NCBI GenBank assembly: GCA_028455995.1
Contig: JABELC010000003.1
Location: 1,364,001 to 1,428,000, forward strand
Reading direction: 5' to 3'
DNA length: 64,000 bases
Origin: Scleromitrula shiraiana
Lineage: Eukaryota; Ascomycota; Leotiomycetes; Helotiales; Sclerotiniaceae
Shown here: positions 1 through 11,450 of the stretch, in pieces
How positions within the stretch are numbered: the first letter of the stretch is position 1
How the letters are laid out: every line of letters starts with the position of its first letter
Notes under the pieces: generated by a model
Told to the model about the DNA's origin: nothing
Databases searched by the model: none
Seen by the model: the letters and a program-made list of their open reading frames with translations, nothing else
Made by a program: the position numbers and the translations under genes

Positions 1-100
1 GTATAAGGCAGAGGAATTACGAGTAATCGTTTGGATAAATGCTGGATGATGTGAGGTTTTTTAAATTGTAAGGCTTGGCCTCTTAGCAAGCTATCTACCT

Positions 101-144
101 ACCTGTTCAAGGGAGATTTATTGTACCTGTTCAAGGGAGATTTA
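101..144. repeat. 24-bp tandem duplication upstream of jip5
   Basis: A 20-base word beginning ACCTGTTCAAGG occurs at 101-120 and again at 125-144, giving a 24-bp unit duplicated in tandem about 300 bp upstream of the first gene. The rest of 1-444 holds a CT-rich leader and no visible gene. A simple local duplication by slippage is the likely origin. Confidence 0.85.
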
Positions 145-444
145 TAAACCTCGAAACCGATCAGCAATAATGCAGATAGTACGGAAGTAGACAATGTAAG
201 AAATACTGTGCTCTGTCTGATTCGTTGCTTCCGAACCCGAGTTCATCTGCTCTCGGCATTTCGATTTTATCCGATGAAGGGCCGAGCCTTCCCTTCCCTT
301 CCCGGGTCTCTCCCAGCCTCGTCAAAAATTAAATTCTCTCCTCAAGTTCAAGCTTCCAAAGGAAAAAAGGGAGCTTTCATCTAATTCAGTCTTCTCACAA
401 CCAAAATCGCTTGGAATTATATAATTCAATTATGAAATAATCCC

Positions 445-1858
445 ATGGGTGAAATAGTCAATACGATGTTTGAAAATTTGTGTACCCTCCCATTGAGCTC
501 CGAGCTCTTCACACAAGCTATTCATCCCACTGAACCGATTCTCTCTGTTGGTTTATCAAGTGGTCATGTTCAATCATTCCGTTTGCCAGCTGCTACCAAT
601 GCTACCAATGATGATGCAGATGCCGATACTAGCATAGTGAGCACTGGCACCAGTACCATTGATACACAATGGCGTACTAGGAGACATAAAGGAAGTTGTA
701 GAACTTTGGGTTATAGTCATGATGGACAAGGTTTGTTTCTCATTAGTTATCTCTCACATATACCCCTCCCCCTCAGAGAATATTCAGAGTTTCTATGGAG
801 TATATATGATATCAATTGACCAAATACTAACGTATGAATCACTATAAATAGTTCTCTACTCTGCCGGCACCGATTCCCGTCTCAAAGTCGCGTCCTCTTC
901 TACTGGCCAAGTAATTTCTAAAATCCTCGTCCCAAACTCCACGACCGATAATTTGGATCCTCCAACCTTACTACACGCTCTCTCACCACAAACACTTCTT
1001 CTGGCCACCGACTCCTGCGCCCTCCATCTCTATGATGTTCGCGATTCCTCGGTCTTCAAAACCGGTAAACCGGCGCAAACCCATTATCCACACGATGATT
1101 ATATCTCTAGCTTGACACCCTTGCCTCCGACAGAAATGAGCACCAGTGGGTTCAGTAAACAATGGATTACAACCGGAGGAACAACATTGGCGGTAACGGA
1201 TCTAAGAAGAGGTGTCTTGGTTAAGAGTGAGGATCAAGAGGAAGAATTGATGTGCAGTGTCTATGTAACTGGTCTACAAGGAAGAGCAAAAGAAAAGATG
1301 CTGGTGGGAAATGGCAATGGGGTTGTTACATTGTGGGAGAAGGGAGCGTGGGATGATCAAGTCGAAAGAATTATAGTAGATGGGGGTGGGAAGGCTGGAG
1401 GAGAGAGTTTAGATTCTATGGTTGGGTTGCCAGATGGAGTGGGTGCTTATGGTGGGAAGTGTGTGGTTATTGGATGTGGAGATGGAAGCGTGAGGATTGT
1501 AAAGGTTGGTGGTACGAAGGGTGTTGTGGAAGTTTTAAGGCATGATGAGGTGGAGGCGGTGGTTGGAGTGGGAGTTGATGTAGAGGGAAGATTGATTTCT
1601 GGTGGTGGGGAGACGGTTAAAGTTTGGCAGGAGAAAATGGATATCGATCAAGAGGAGGAGGAAGATGAAGCACAATCTGAAGAAGATAATAATAAGGATG
1701 AAGAGCGCAAGAGAGCTTTAGAGAAAGATAGCGATGATAGTGCAAAGGAAGATAGTGACGATGAAGAAGACGGGGGTAGAAAGAAGAGAAAAAAGAAGAA
1801 GAGAGCGAAGAAAGGTCAAGTTGGAAATGGTATCCTTGGATTTAAGGGAATGGAGTAA
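445..1858 (+). CDS. jip5: WD-repeat protein JIP5, large-subunit ribosome biogenesis
   Basis: This encodes the nucleolar WD40-type protein Jip5, a family linked to 60S ribosomal subunit biogenesis. I place exons at 445-730 and 852-1858. The 121-nt intron joins the reading across a WD strand (YSHDGQ to VLYSAGTDSRLKV), giving 430 residues. An ATG at 466 (MFENLCTLPL) gives 423 residues and may be the real start, since fungal JIP5 proteins open this way. WD-like repeats fill the first roughly 320 residues (for example VTLWEKG and GDGSVRIVKV). The last roughly 90 residues are acidic, followed by a Lys/Arg tail (KKRKKKKRAKK) typical of nucleolar proteins. The family call rests on overall resemblance; the intron is inferred. 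Confidence 0.88.
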
Positions 1859-4092
1859 TTGATCGATGTTGAATGAAAATTATACCCGCATTTGTATTAT
1901 ATTATACTATGTTCTTTTCAATGGTATTGCGAGGGATCTCCATAGGTAATCAGAATCAAAATATCGTTAATATGAGATACATCGTATCGGTTGTTAGAAG
2001 TGAGCTAGAGCTTAACTTATTGCCTTCAGGGTTTTCCAATCAGGGACTCATCTAAAAGCATGAGTATCTCGAGAATGTAATTGAGATAAATCAAATGATG
2101 CCCAAAAAACATCACGGAATCAATAGAGGATGTACACTTGTCGTTGAAGATTTGCAAGAGTGCGCCAAGGAGAACAGCGATAGGATCTCTCATCTACCAC
2201 AACAGTAGCCAAGATATGCAAGGAACCTTTGTCATCGTATCGGTATAAGTATATCTTCAAGCATGCGACTCGCATGCAGATGTTCAACTCAGGCAATAAG
2301 GAGTTCTACTTGAAGATTCTTGCAGCTTAATGAGAAACTTCAAAATACGAGAAAAGATCAAGGATTCGAGGCTTTCATCCGAGTCGATAATGTTAAGTCT
2401 CTTGTGAAAAGGATGAATATTGTGAGTTCAGCACAGTGTAATGGTATTTTGGGACACTACTGCTAAATAATCACTTGGTAAAATTCTTCTCGAAATCTAG
2501 AGATCTATGAATGTATACAGTAACAATGCGATGAGTAGTCTGACTTCATTATGTATACATTGATAGATATTGAGAATCGAATGCATTTCATGTGACTTGC
2601 ATGGAATGCCTCTCATGCTAAGCCTTATGATAATAGGAAAGCCAAACCGAAAAACCAGACAACGTAAGCCAAAAACGTCGTGCGCTGGTATACCACGGTA
2701 GGTAGTGGCCGCAATGGATTCAATCAATTATCTCATCGGTTCATGATGGCGAAGAAACGGGCTCCCAAGAAGGGACGCGCACGTCTTGGCTACGACAAAG
2801 TGGCTCAGTAAAGCACAGGACAGGACAGGGCCATGGATGCTGGGACTTCTGAAACTGACCGTCTGTGAAACTACCTCGAACAATGCGGTCAGACTTTCTT
2901 GTCAGTGCGTAATTTGTTGATTAGATACGTACGGATTACGCTTTGTATGGGTGGGATAGAAATGATGATGATTTGGAATACAGATGGAAATACATTTATG
3001 TAAATTTTCAGCATGTAGAACGAATGAATGTACTTTTGGCCGAGTTTTCCGAATTTAGATCCGGGTCTATTATAGAGGAAATATTCATGACTCCACTAGC
3101 ATTGTCTACCGGATATGTTAACCTCGGAAGCCTGGCTGCAAGCAGAATGAAAGAATTTATCATTAGCAATATACCAGCACATACCGTACAAACAACAAAC
3201 CTCGAAGACGAGTAGTTGAATAATGAAAGACTGTATCGCATATAAGTTGATTACATTATGGGACTAATAAATCCATCGAGCTCCTACATCATCCATAAAT
3301 GTTACAGTTGCATCATATCATATCATATCAGATCAGATCATGCATAGCTAGCATAATGTTCATACTACCTTCTGGTTGTAGCATGAACATATAAGCTAGA
3401 AATCCGAAACATCGTTCAGGGAAGGATTGAGGATTAGCATTTTATGCCAATCCTCTTGTAACCATAATATGGACCTGCTAGAATCTAAGCACAATTACTA
3501 ATATAACTTTATAATAACTTCAGAAGTAGAGTCTTAGTATTGGTAAGAGAGACAGTACTAATGATAAATAAAGCCAAATAAATATGCGGATACAACATTG
3601 AAGAAATATTGATCAATTTATCTTTAAAAAGTATTTTGTAATCATCCCATCAATCAATTCAATCCATCTAGCAGTACAGTAGTATGTCTTATAAGGTTAC
3701 ATTTAGCTCCTACTATACCTGCATTTTTGATCTTCATCATTCTTACACTAAAGATCTAATAAATCCATCTAGTCGGTATCCATTGACTGCTAGTTAACAG
3801 CTCGCATCACCTATCACAAACTTTACTATTTATTTAGTTACGTCTCATGAGTCACTACACCAACCACAAGAATAGATCAACTTCGCCTTCAAAGCTTCGC
3901 CCAAGTTACAACATACATACATACATCCATCCATACATCCAATACCTACCTACCCTACTTTCTTAGTTCCAGGAAACTATCTTTCAATATCCACATCTGG
4001 GCACCGCATTTAAACCAATTACATTTACAATCGATGGATGTTTTATGATTTATATATAATCCGCATAAACATGGAATCATCACAGTTTTGCA
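1859..4092. other. Gene-free interval between jip5 and the TIR element
   Basis: Only short open frames (60-90 codons at 1873-2055, 2497-2727 and 2943-3215) occur here. They overlap one another on opposite strands, show no recognisable domain and have no clear splice context. Simple-sequence patches occur near 3320 (ATCAT-type repeats) and 3915 (ACATAC/CCAT repeats). I see no RNA gene. Confidence 0.6.
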
Positions 4093-4695
4093 TAATCGTC
4101 GGACTACGTTTAAGCTTCATAAAGAGCCTGAGACTTCGTTCCGATCTTTTGTTAACGCAAACAACTTGAAGATATTTATAATAAATGAGTTTATTTATTA
4201 AAAAAATATAATTTTTTATATAAAATTATATCTAAATATATTTTTATTATCATGATTGATTTTTATACTTTATTCTTTTAGAGGAAATTTAAAAAACTTT
4301 ATAAGATTTCAAGTTTTAATTAAATAAATTTTTTGAAGTTTTTCAAATTAGAATATTTTAAATATAATAATTATAATAATAAAATATTCTATTAGTAGTA
4401 TGATTATTTTATTAAAGAATACTTACTAATCAAAAACTAAAAAAAAGTTATTTAATATAGATTAAATCATTTAAATAAAAAGAAAATATTTATAATCAAA
4501 ATATTCAAGTTCTGAATCTTTAAAATTATGATTTTATATCAAAAAAAAATCATTTTTATGTATAAATTTATATACAAAATCGATTTCTTTTTTAAAAAAT
4601 ATTTCATAAACAAACTCGCTTATTATAAATATCTTGTTTACATCGATAAAAAGACGAAGTCCTTTTACGGAAATTGAGCCGAAGTCCGACGATTA
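4093..4695. mobile_element. 603-bp TIR element with AT-rich core (Tc1/mariner-type MITE candidate)
   Basis: The left end at 4093 reads TAATCGTCGGACT and the right end at 4683-4695 reads its exact reverse complement. The inverted homology continues inward for over 100 bp with gaps: GACTTCGT, then AAACAA, then GATATTTATAATAA, then GAGTTT and TTTAT occur in the same order from both ends. If the outer TA on each side is target duplication, the element begins ATCGTCGG, as expected of a Tc1/mariner-class insertion. The core (about 4190-4640) is extremely A+T rich with no open frame, which fits C-to-T decay by RIP. There is no transposase, so this is a non-autonomous or decayed copy. Confidence 0.72.
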
Positions 4696-5187
4696 CATTC
4701 TTTATTTGCATTGCATAGAAGTCTCTGTCGATCTCCCGTTTCTCTACCTGGATAGTATCAAACTCGATTATTTACAATGTCGGTGCAATCACTACTTTAC
4801 CTAAGACCTAGGTGGTTTCTAAGCCTTTTTAGAGACTTTACTACCAGCGGTTCCGACGGTACATACTACATACTAGCAGTATCCAGTTGACCGATACGAG
4901 ATACGAATCTATCCTGCGTCATATCTATTCTACAAGGTTACATCACCACGTCCTGGAGTTTATTTAAATTTCCTTTATCCGAACTTCCCTTGCTTGCATC
5001 GAATTTCGAATCTGGAATTTCTTTCTATATTTATTTATTCATTTATTTATTTAATTCATCAATAATCCATCCTGAAAAGAGTTTTCTTTACCCTTTCTCT
5101 TTTTCTCTTTCTTCCTCTGTTCTCGAACCTCAATTTTAATATTTTCTCTTTTTACTCCACAAATATAATATACGCCACATTTGCAAT

Positions 5188-7214
5188 ATGAGAGGCTACG
5201 GGGCTGTTGTTGCCTCTGTGGCATTGACTACATTATGTGATGGTATGAGCTCAATTGAATATCTTCCACTGGATATTAACTAAAACCTTTTACAGCCAGA
5301 AATTTGGTTACACCTCGAGATGCGTCAATGGAAATGGTTGCCGTTGATATGTTGACGGGGCCAATGGCAGCTGTGAAAAGAGCTTTACCAGATTCGCCAA
5401 CGGGAAATTATACACCTGGTGCGGTAGATTGCCCTTCGAACAGACCAACAGTAAGAAATGCCAGTTCATTGTCAGCCAATGAAACTGCCTGGTTAGAACT
5501 TCGAAGAAATGCCACAATTACACCCATGTCGGATTTCCTCACGAGAATGAATATTTCAGGCTTCGATGCCGCTTCATATATTAAATCAGTATCAAACAAT
5601 GCGTCTACCTTGCCAAATATTGGTATTGCTGTATCGGGTGGTGGTTATCGTGCATTAATGAATGGTGCGGGTTTCATCGCTGCTGCCGATGATCGTACAA
5701 AAAATTCTACCAACACAAACCATATTGGTGGTCTTCTTCAAGCTACAACATACCTTGCGGGTCTATCAGGTGGTGGATGGTTGGTTGGTTCAATCTATAC
5801 CAATAACTTTAGTACTGTTGAGAATTTGCGAGATGGAAGTAAAGGTTCATCTGTGTGGAAATTCGACAACTCGATCTTCGAAGGGCCAAATAGTGATGGT
5901 ATTCAAATCTTGAGCACAGCTGATTATTACAGTACTATTTTATCAGAGGTTGAAGGAAAAGCAAATGCTGGGTTAAATTTTAACACTTCTATCACCGATT
6001 ACTGGGGACGTGCATTGTCATTCCAACTTGTCAATGCTACAAATGGAGGACCTGCTTATACCTTCTCATCAATCGCACTTGATGAAAACTTCGCCAATGG
6101 TGATATTCCCATGCCTTTGTTGGTGGCAGACAGTCGTGCGCCAAACACAGAGATTGTGTCCTTGAACTCGACTGTCTTCGAATTTAATCCATTCGAGCTC
6201 GGATCTTGGGATCCTACAACTTATGCCTTCGCCCCTTTGCGTTATATTGGGTCCAACTTTACTGGAGGTTCTATTCCGGATGGACAACAATGTGTTCGTG
6301 GTTTTGATCAAGTTGGATACGTAATGGGTACCTCTTCCACACTTTTCAATCAATTCCTCCTTCAAGCAAATTCCAGCGGACTTCCATCATCCGTCACTTC
6401 TGCACTCGAATCGATTCTCGAAGATGTAGGATTTACCAACAATGATATCGCTCAATATCAACCTAACCCCTTCTATCATTTCAACAACGATACTAACCGC
6501 AATGCGCAATCAACACAACTGGATTTGGTCGACGGTGGTGAGGACCTTCAAAATATTCCTTTATATCCACTCATACAACCTATTCGAGAAGTTGATGTGA
6601 TTTTCGCTATCGATTCATCTGCAGACACAACCTACTTCTGGCCTAATGGAACATCCCTTGTAGCAACTTATGAACGTTCTCTCAACAATACGATTGAAAA
6701 CGGAACTGCGTTCCCAGCAATTCCTGACCAAAACACATTTGTTAATCTTGGTCTTAACACTCGCCCCACATTCTTTGGATGTGACGATTCTAACAATACT
6801 GGCCCTGCACCACTTATCGTATATATTCCCAACGCTCCTTACATCACCCAATCAAATGTATCTACTTTTGATCCAAGTTACAACAACACACAACGCAATC
6901 TTATCATCGAGAACGGCTACGATGTCGCTACGATGGGTAATGGAACGGTTGATTCGGAATGGCCAACATGCGTTGCTTGCGCGGTCCTCTCCCGATCATT
7001 CACAAAGACCAATACTTCAGTACCAGATGCATGCACCACTTGTTTCAACAGATACTGCTGGAACGGTACTACTGATACCAGCGCTGTGACATACGATCCT
7101 GGATTCGCTCTTGGAGAAATCAACGCCGCTTCTGCTGGTTCTAAATTGGATCGTCGACAAGTTACTGGTGTCGCTGCTGCACTTTTCGTCGTTGCATTCA
7201 ATATGCTTGGATAA
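5188..7214 (+). CDS. plb: Lysophospholipase / phospholipase B, secreted and GPI-anchored
   Basis: This phospholipase B family enzyme hydrolyses acyl chains from phospholipids and lysophospholipids at the cell surface. The first exon, 5188-5242, encodes a hydrophobic signal peptide (MRGYGAVVASVALTTLCD). A 53-nt intron follows, then exon 2 at 5296-7214, giving 657 residues, usual for fungal PLB. The oxyanion motif VSGGGYRA lies near residue 133. The nucleophile is Ser176 in GLSGGGW, and the catalytic Asp is near 431 in LVDGGED. More than twenty N-glycosylation sequons are visible. A cysteine-rich region lies near the C terminus, and the chain ends in a hydrophobic tail (VTGVAAALFVVAFNMLG) after a small-residue stretch, a GPI-anchor signal. 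Function is well supported; the paralog number is not. Confidence 0.94.
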
Positions 7215-7721
7215 TTAATTACTCTCTTATTATGCCTTGGTGCATTTGGAGGCAATCTTAAATAGAATGGGAAAAGCTTTTGTATATATTATGATATCTA
7301 ATGAGGAGTGATATGATCGGAGGTTTATTTATGGTCATCAACTACATTGCATTGGTTGGGTGGGCTTTGGGCATGTGAAATGTTTATGTATATCAGTATG
7401 AATTGTATTTTGAAAATGTACTATTTTTGCCCAACTCGCAAAAATTGTGACTCTGGTGACTTATTGAGATCTATTTACATAAGAACATAGGTACAACGCA
7501 AATACCTTCATGGATGGATGCTAGGTCTAATATCCGGTTCGTGGCTTAAAAAAGTGGCGGTGAAACAAATTCAATGTGTTGTTACGACAACCTAAGCGAA
7601 GATTTATGTTTTGTTTCTTTTCTAGCTTTAATGAATTTCTTGAATAAAACCGCGTCAATGTAAATCTTTTTTAGTTCTTTTTAGATTAACAACATCAAAA
7701 TACTTACAATATACAGCAATC
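7215..7721. promoter_or_regulatory. Intergenic region plb to BRCT gene
   Basis: This 507-bp stretch carries the plb 3' region and the promoter and leader of the BRCT gene. I see AT-rich sequence and no motif that decides regulation. Confidence 0.4.
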
Positions 7722-10700
7722 ATGGATCAGTCGCCACCAAAACGTGTTACTCGTGCCAGAGCAGCAGCCAAGTCGACGAATAATTCTATACTCAAAACGA
7801 CCAGAATCGCAACTGCCGGATCAAAAGTGACTAAAGCTACACGGGCTACAACGTCTACGAAGAGAAAAACCCGCGCAGATGAAGAAGATGACGAAGACGA
7901 TAACGAGGGAACGGTAGAGGATAGCAGGAAACCAGAACCAAAAACTACACGCGGAAGACCTAAGAAAGTTATAGTTCGGTCGGAACCAGAAATGCAGGAA
8001 ACGACAGTACCTGTGAGAGCCACAAGAGGTCGACCGAAGAGAACCGCAACCGAAGCACCAGTATCACAACCTATCAGGTCTTTGAGAGGACGGGCGAAGA
8101 GGGATGAAGAGGAACAAACTGTGTCAGAAGAAATTGTTGTTGAGGAACCACCAAAGAAAACAACCCGCACACGCGCTCCCGCAGTTACACGAGCAACTGG
8201 CCCCAAGAAGACTGTAAAATTCGAGGAACCTGATAAAGAAAACATCATTCCACCTACAAGAGGAAAGCCAAAGGCTGAGACAGCTACTGGACTTCGAGCA
8301 AAACCGGTTCGAAAACCTGCTGCTTCCGTAACAGCATCAACTCGCTCAACTCGTGGAAGAGCGAAGACTGTTGAAGAAGAGAAGGTAGACAAACCAATGC
8401 CGCTCAGTCCGAAGAAAGCAACACAAGTTAATACGAACAAGGGCCAATCATCCGAGGACGAGCTATCGACAACAGTTAAGACACCAATGAAATCATTGAG
8501 TAAAAGTCCTGTTAAGCCACCTGGAAGTATCTTTGACACAGCGAGAAAGTTAGATTTTTCTGCTTCTCTTATTCCACCCAAACCTATTTTGGAGACACAG
8601 CAGGGCTTAAATATATCCACAATGATTAGCCCTGCACGACGACCACCTCAAACTATGGAAAAGAAACTAGATTTATCTATTTCGCTCGCGCAGAAGCCAG
8701 CCACTGATGATACCCCGGAATTTACTACCTCAATCATGACAAGCCCGGCTCGACGCCCACCACAATCCTCACCATTTAAAGAGATGCTGAGAGCTTCACC
8801 CCAAAAGCTTCAGTTAGGAGAAAGTATGCGATCTCCATTCAAACCAAATCTATTCGCACCAGAACCCTCTACAATGAATTCTCCATTCAAAGCCTCTCTT
8901 CTCCAATCACCGGCCCGCAGACCGCCATCTCCAACAAAGGTCAATGAGGCTGGATCACCAACGAGAGTAAGACCTGATGTTTCACACTTCAATTTGACGC
9001 CAAAAATAAACACTTTTAAGATCTCAAGATTTGCAACTCCGAGAACTCTTCAGAAGAGTGCCATTCGTACCGGTCAGATGCTACCTCCTAGTGCAATGAA
9101 AAGCAACATCAACATTGGTACACCAGTACAAGAAAAGAATGAGAGTTCAGCAACACCTATGATGGAATTTTCCGGTCGTCTTTCATCGATTATCCCGCGA
9201 TCTGCTGACCCTGCTTTTGCATCACCAGTTACAATGACACCAACTGTAGCTCAACCTGTTGTTGATACTCCTCTTGAGAAATCTGAAGAGCCAATGGTTC
9301 TTGACGATGCTGATGATGCGGTCGATACTATTGAAGTCGAAAGCACAACACCAACTTGCTCTCCACCCAGTAATAGTACTGGTGCATTTGAACTCCGTGA
9401 AGAAAAATCTCCTTTTGATGAGGATTCCGAGTCTGAAGATGAACTCACATCTGGAGCTAAAAAATACTCACCTGCTCCTTTCATGGAGTTCCAAAATCCT
9501 GTCAATGATTTCGCATCTTCTCCTGCAACATCTGCCAATTTTGCTAGTGTTCCAAAAACCCCTAAGACTATTACAACTCAACGACCGAGTCGTGAAATGC
9601 GTAAGGAAAGCCGAAGCAATAATGGATTTACACCTCTAGCAAAACAACTCAGTGAATGGATGGCTGCAAGTCCAGTGAAATCAAACGAAAACGAGCTTAA
9701 GGATGACAGACCCAACTCGCCTACTCAAACTTCATCGAAAAATGAGGTATATGCAGATATGGGATCCGTCGCAGCAACTCCTGCTAAGAGTACATTTTTC
9801 GAAGATGAGATGACTGTTAGAGATGAGCTCGACATGGTAGACAATGATGCCGATGCCGTTCCTGAGGTTGATGAACCAGAATTTGATGATGTCGATATTG
9901 TCGAAGAAGATCTTGATCTCGCTCAAGAAGCCGATGAGATGTCTTTGCTGGACCCAGAAGCATTTGAGAATGAAGTTGATACCGAAAACCAAGTTGATGA
10001 AGAAGAAGTTCCGGAAGCTATTCTATCAGAAAGTAGTCAAGAATATGGTGATGAGAATGAACTTCCTATCGACCCAGCACTTTTCCCTCCCGCGGAACCT
10101 CAAGCTCCAGCTTTTTCAACTCCCAAGCGTATGTTGACCGAAAGAACTTTTCATACCGTTTCCAAAGTTCCTCTCAAAGAAGCCCATGAGACTCCTATCA
10201 GACCTTCTCCGATGAAGAGAAGTGCAACTGCATACAAACTACCCGCTGCCCGTCCCACAAGCGGTCTTTCTCGAAATAGCACGGTTATATCATATTCTCC
10301 TGTTAAGAAAACACCTCAAACAGAGCAAAAGCAAAACACTTTGGAACAAATTGTTCAAGAATATGCTACACCAACAAAGCCTGAGGCTTCCACTACTTGG
10401 GCCACTGCAGCAACACCTGCACGTACTCCTCGTCCAGATCTTAATACTTCACTCCTTAAAGGTGCCGTTGTATTTGTTGATGTACATACAACTGAGGGTG
10501 CAGATGCAAGCGGACTGTTCACGGAACTACTTACACAAATGGGCGCGAAATGTGTGAAGACTTGGTCATGGAATCCAAAGAATAATGATGGTGATGAGAG
10601 TAAAATTGGCATCACTCATGTTGTTTTTAAGGATGGTGGAAAGAGAACTCTTGAGAAGGCTAAGGAGACAGGTGGTGTGGTTAGCTGTGTGGGTGTGGGT

Positions 10701-11450
10701 TGGGTTTTAGAGTATGTTTATTCACTTCATTTTCTAGTTCTATCATTGTTATAAATAGTGGACTAACTAAAACGTTTTAGTTGTGAACGAGAAAACAAAT
10801 GGTTAGATGAAGCATCCTACGCAGTCGACACAACCATGATCCCCCGCGGTGGCCATCGTCGTCGCAAGAGTATGGAACCCCGTGCCCTCGCCAACCTAAA
10901 CGGAACTCTCGTTCCATCTACCGTCCCCGCCAAATCAACCTTCGCCTCTCTATCCAATTACCCAGATCTCAGCACACCACTTACGAATAAATCAAAGAGG
11001 AGACAATCCGTTCAGTGGGAACGATCACCTGTATTGGATGAGGAAAGAAGTGAGAGAGAAAAAGATGAGTTGGGTGATGATGCTTGGATGTTAAGTCCTG
11101 TTCCGGCGACCCCTGCTCCAGAACTCATTAGTAAGTATGCGGAGGAGGGACTCTGGGGTGGGGAGACTCCGGGCGCGCAAACTCCTTATTATTTAAAGAA
11201 GGAGCAGTTGGTGCAGATGACGGCGCCGGGGGGAAAGAGGTTTGTTGATGCTGGGGAGGGGGAGGAAGAGAGTGATAAGGTGGAGAGTGGTTTGGGTGGG
11301 GGAATGGGATCGGAAAGAAATGGGAGTCAGAATCAGAGTATGTTGATGAGATTGATGGCTGCGAGGAGGAAGAGTTTACAGTGGGCTCCCAAGGTTGGGA
11401 GCCCACTTGCTAGAGGGGGGTTCAGGAGGGATTCCGGTGGGTTGTCGTGA
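7722..11450 (+). CDS. Large nuclear protein with C-terminal BRCT domain and AT-hook-like motifs
   Basis: Exons at 7722-10711 and 10781-11450 give 1219 residues; the 69-nt intron has a GACTAAC branch site. The N-terminal 240 residues are very basic, with repeated AT-hook-like RGRPKK, RGRPKR and RGRAK cores, and a KEN box at residues 172-174. The middle is low-complexity, rich in S/TP sites and in three SPARRPP repeats, then turns acidic (about residues 690-800). A single BRCT domain spans about residues 910-1020; the conserved Trp motif (GVGWVLDC) is restored exactly by splicing. The tail is Ser/Arg-rich. BRCT domains bind phosphopeptides in DNA-damage and cell-cycle proteins. A role in chromatin or mitotic control is inference; I do not recognise a named ortholog, although a distant microcephalin-like protein is possible. 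Confidence 0.85.

Noticed and set aside
2497..3241. Short frames on both strands
   Set aside because: They are under 95 codons, mutually overlapping, with no motif and no codon or splice support.
7727..8620. 297-codon minus-strand frame
   Set aside because: This is the antisense shadow of the low-complexity basic arm of the BRCT gene; its Ser/Val/Phe-rich composition mirrors that coding strand.
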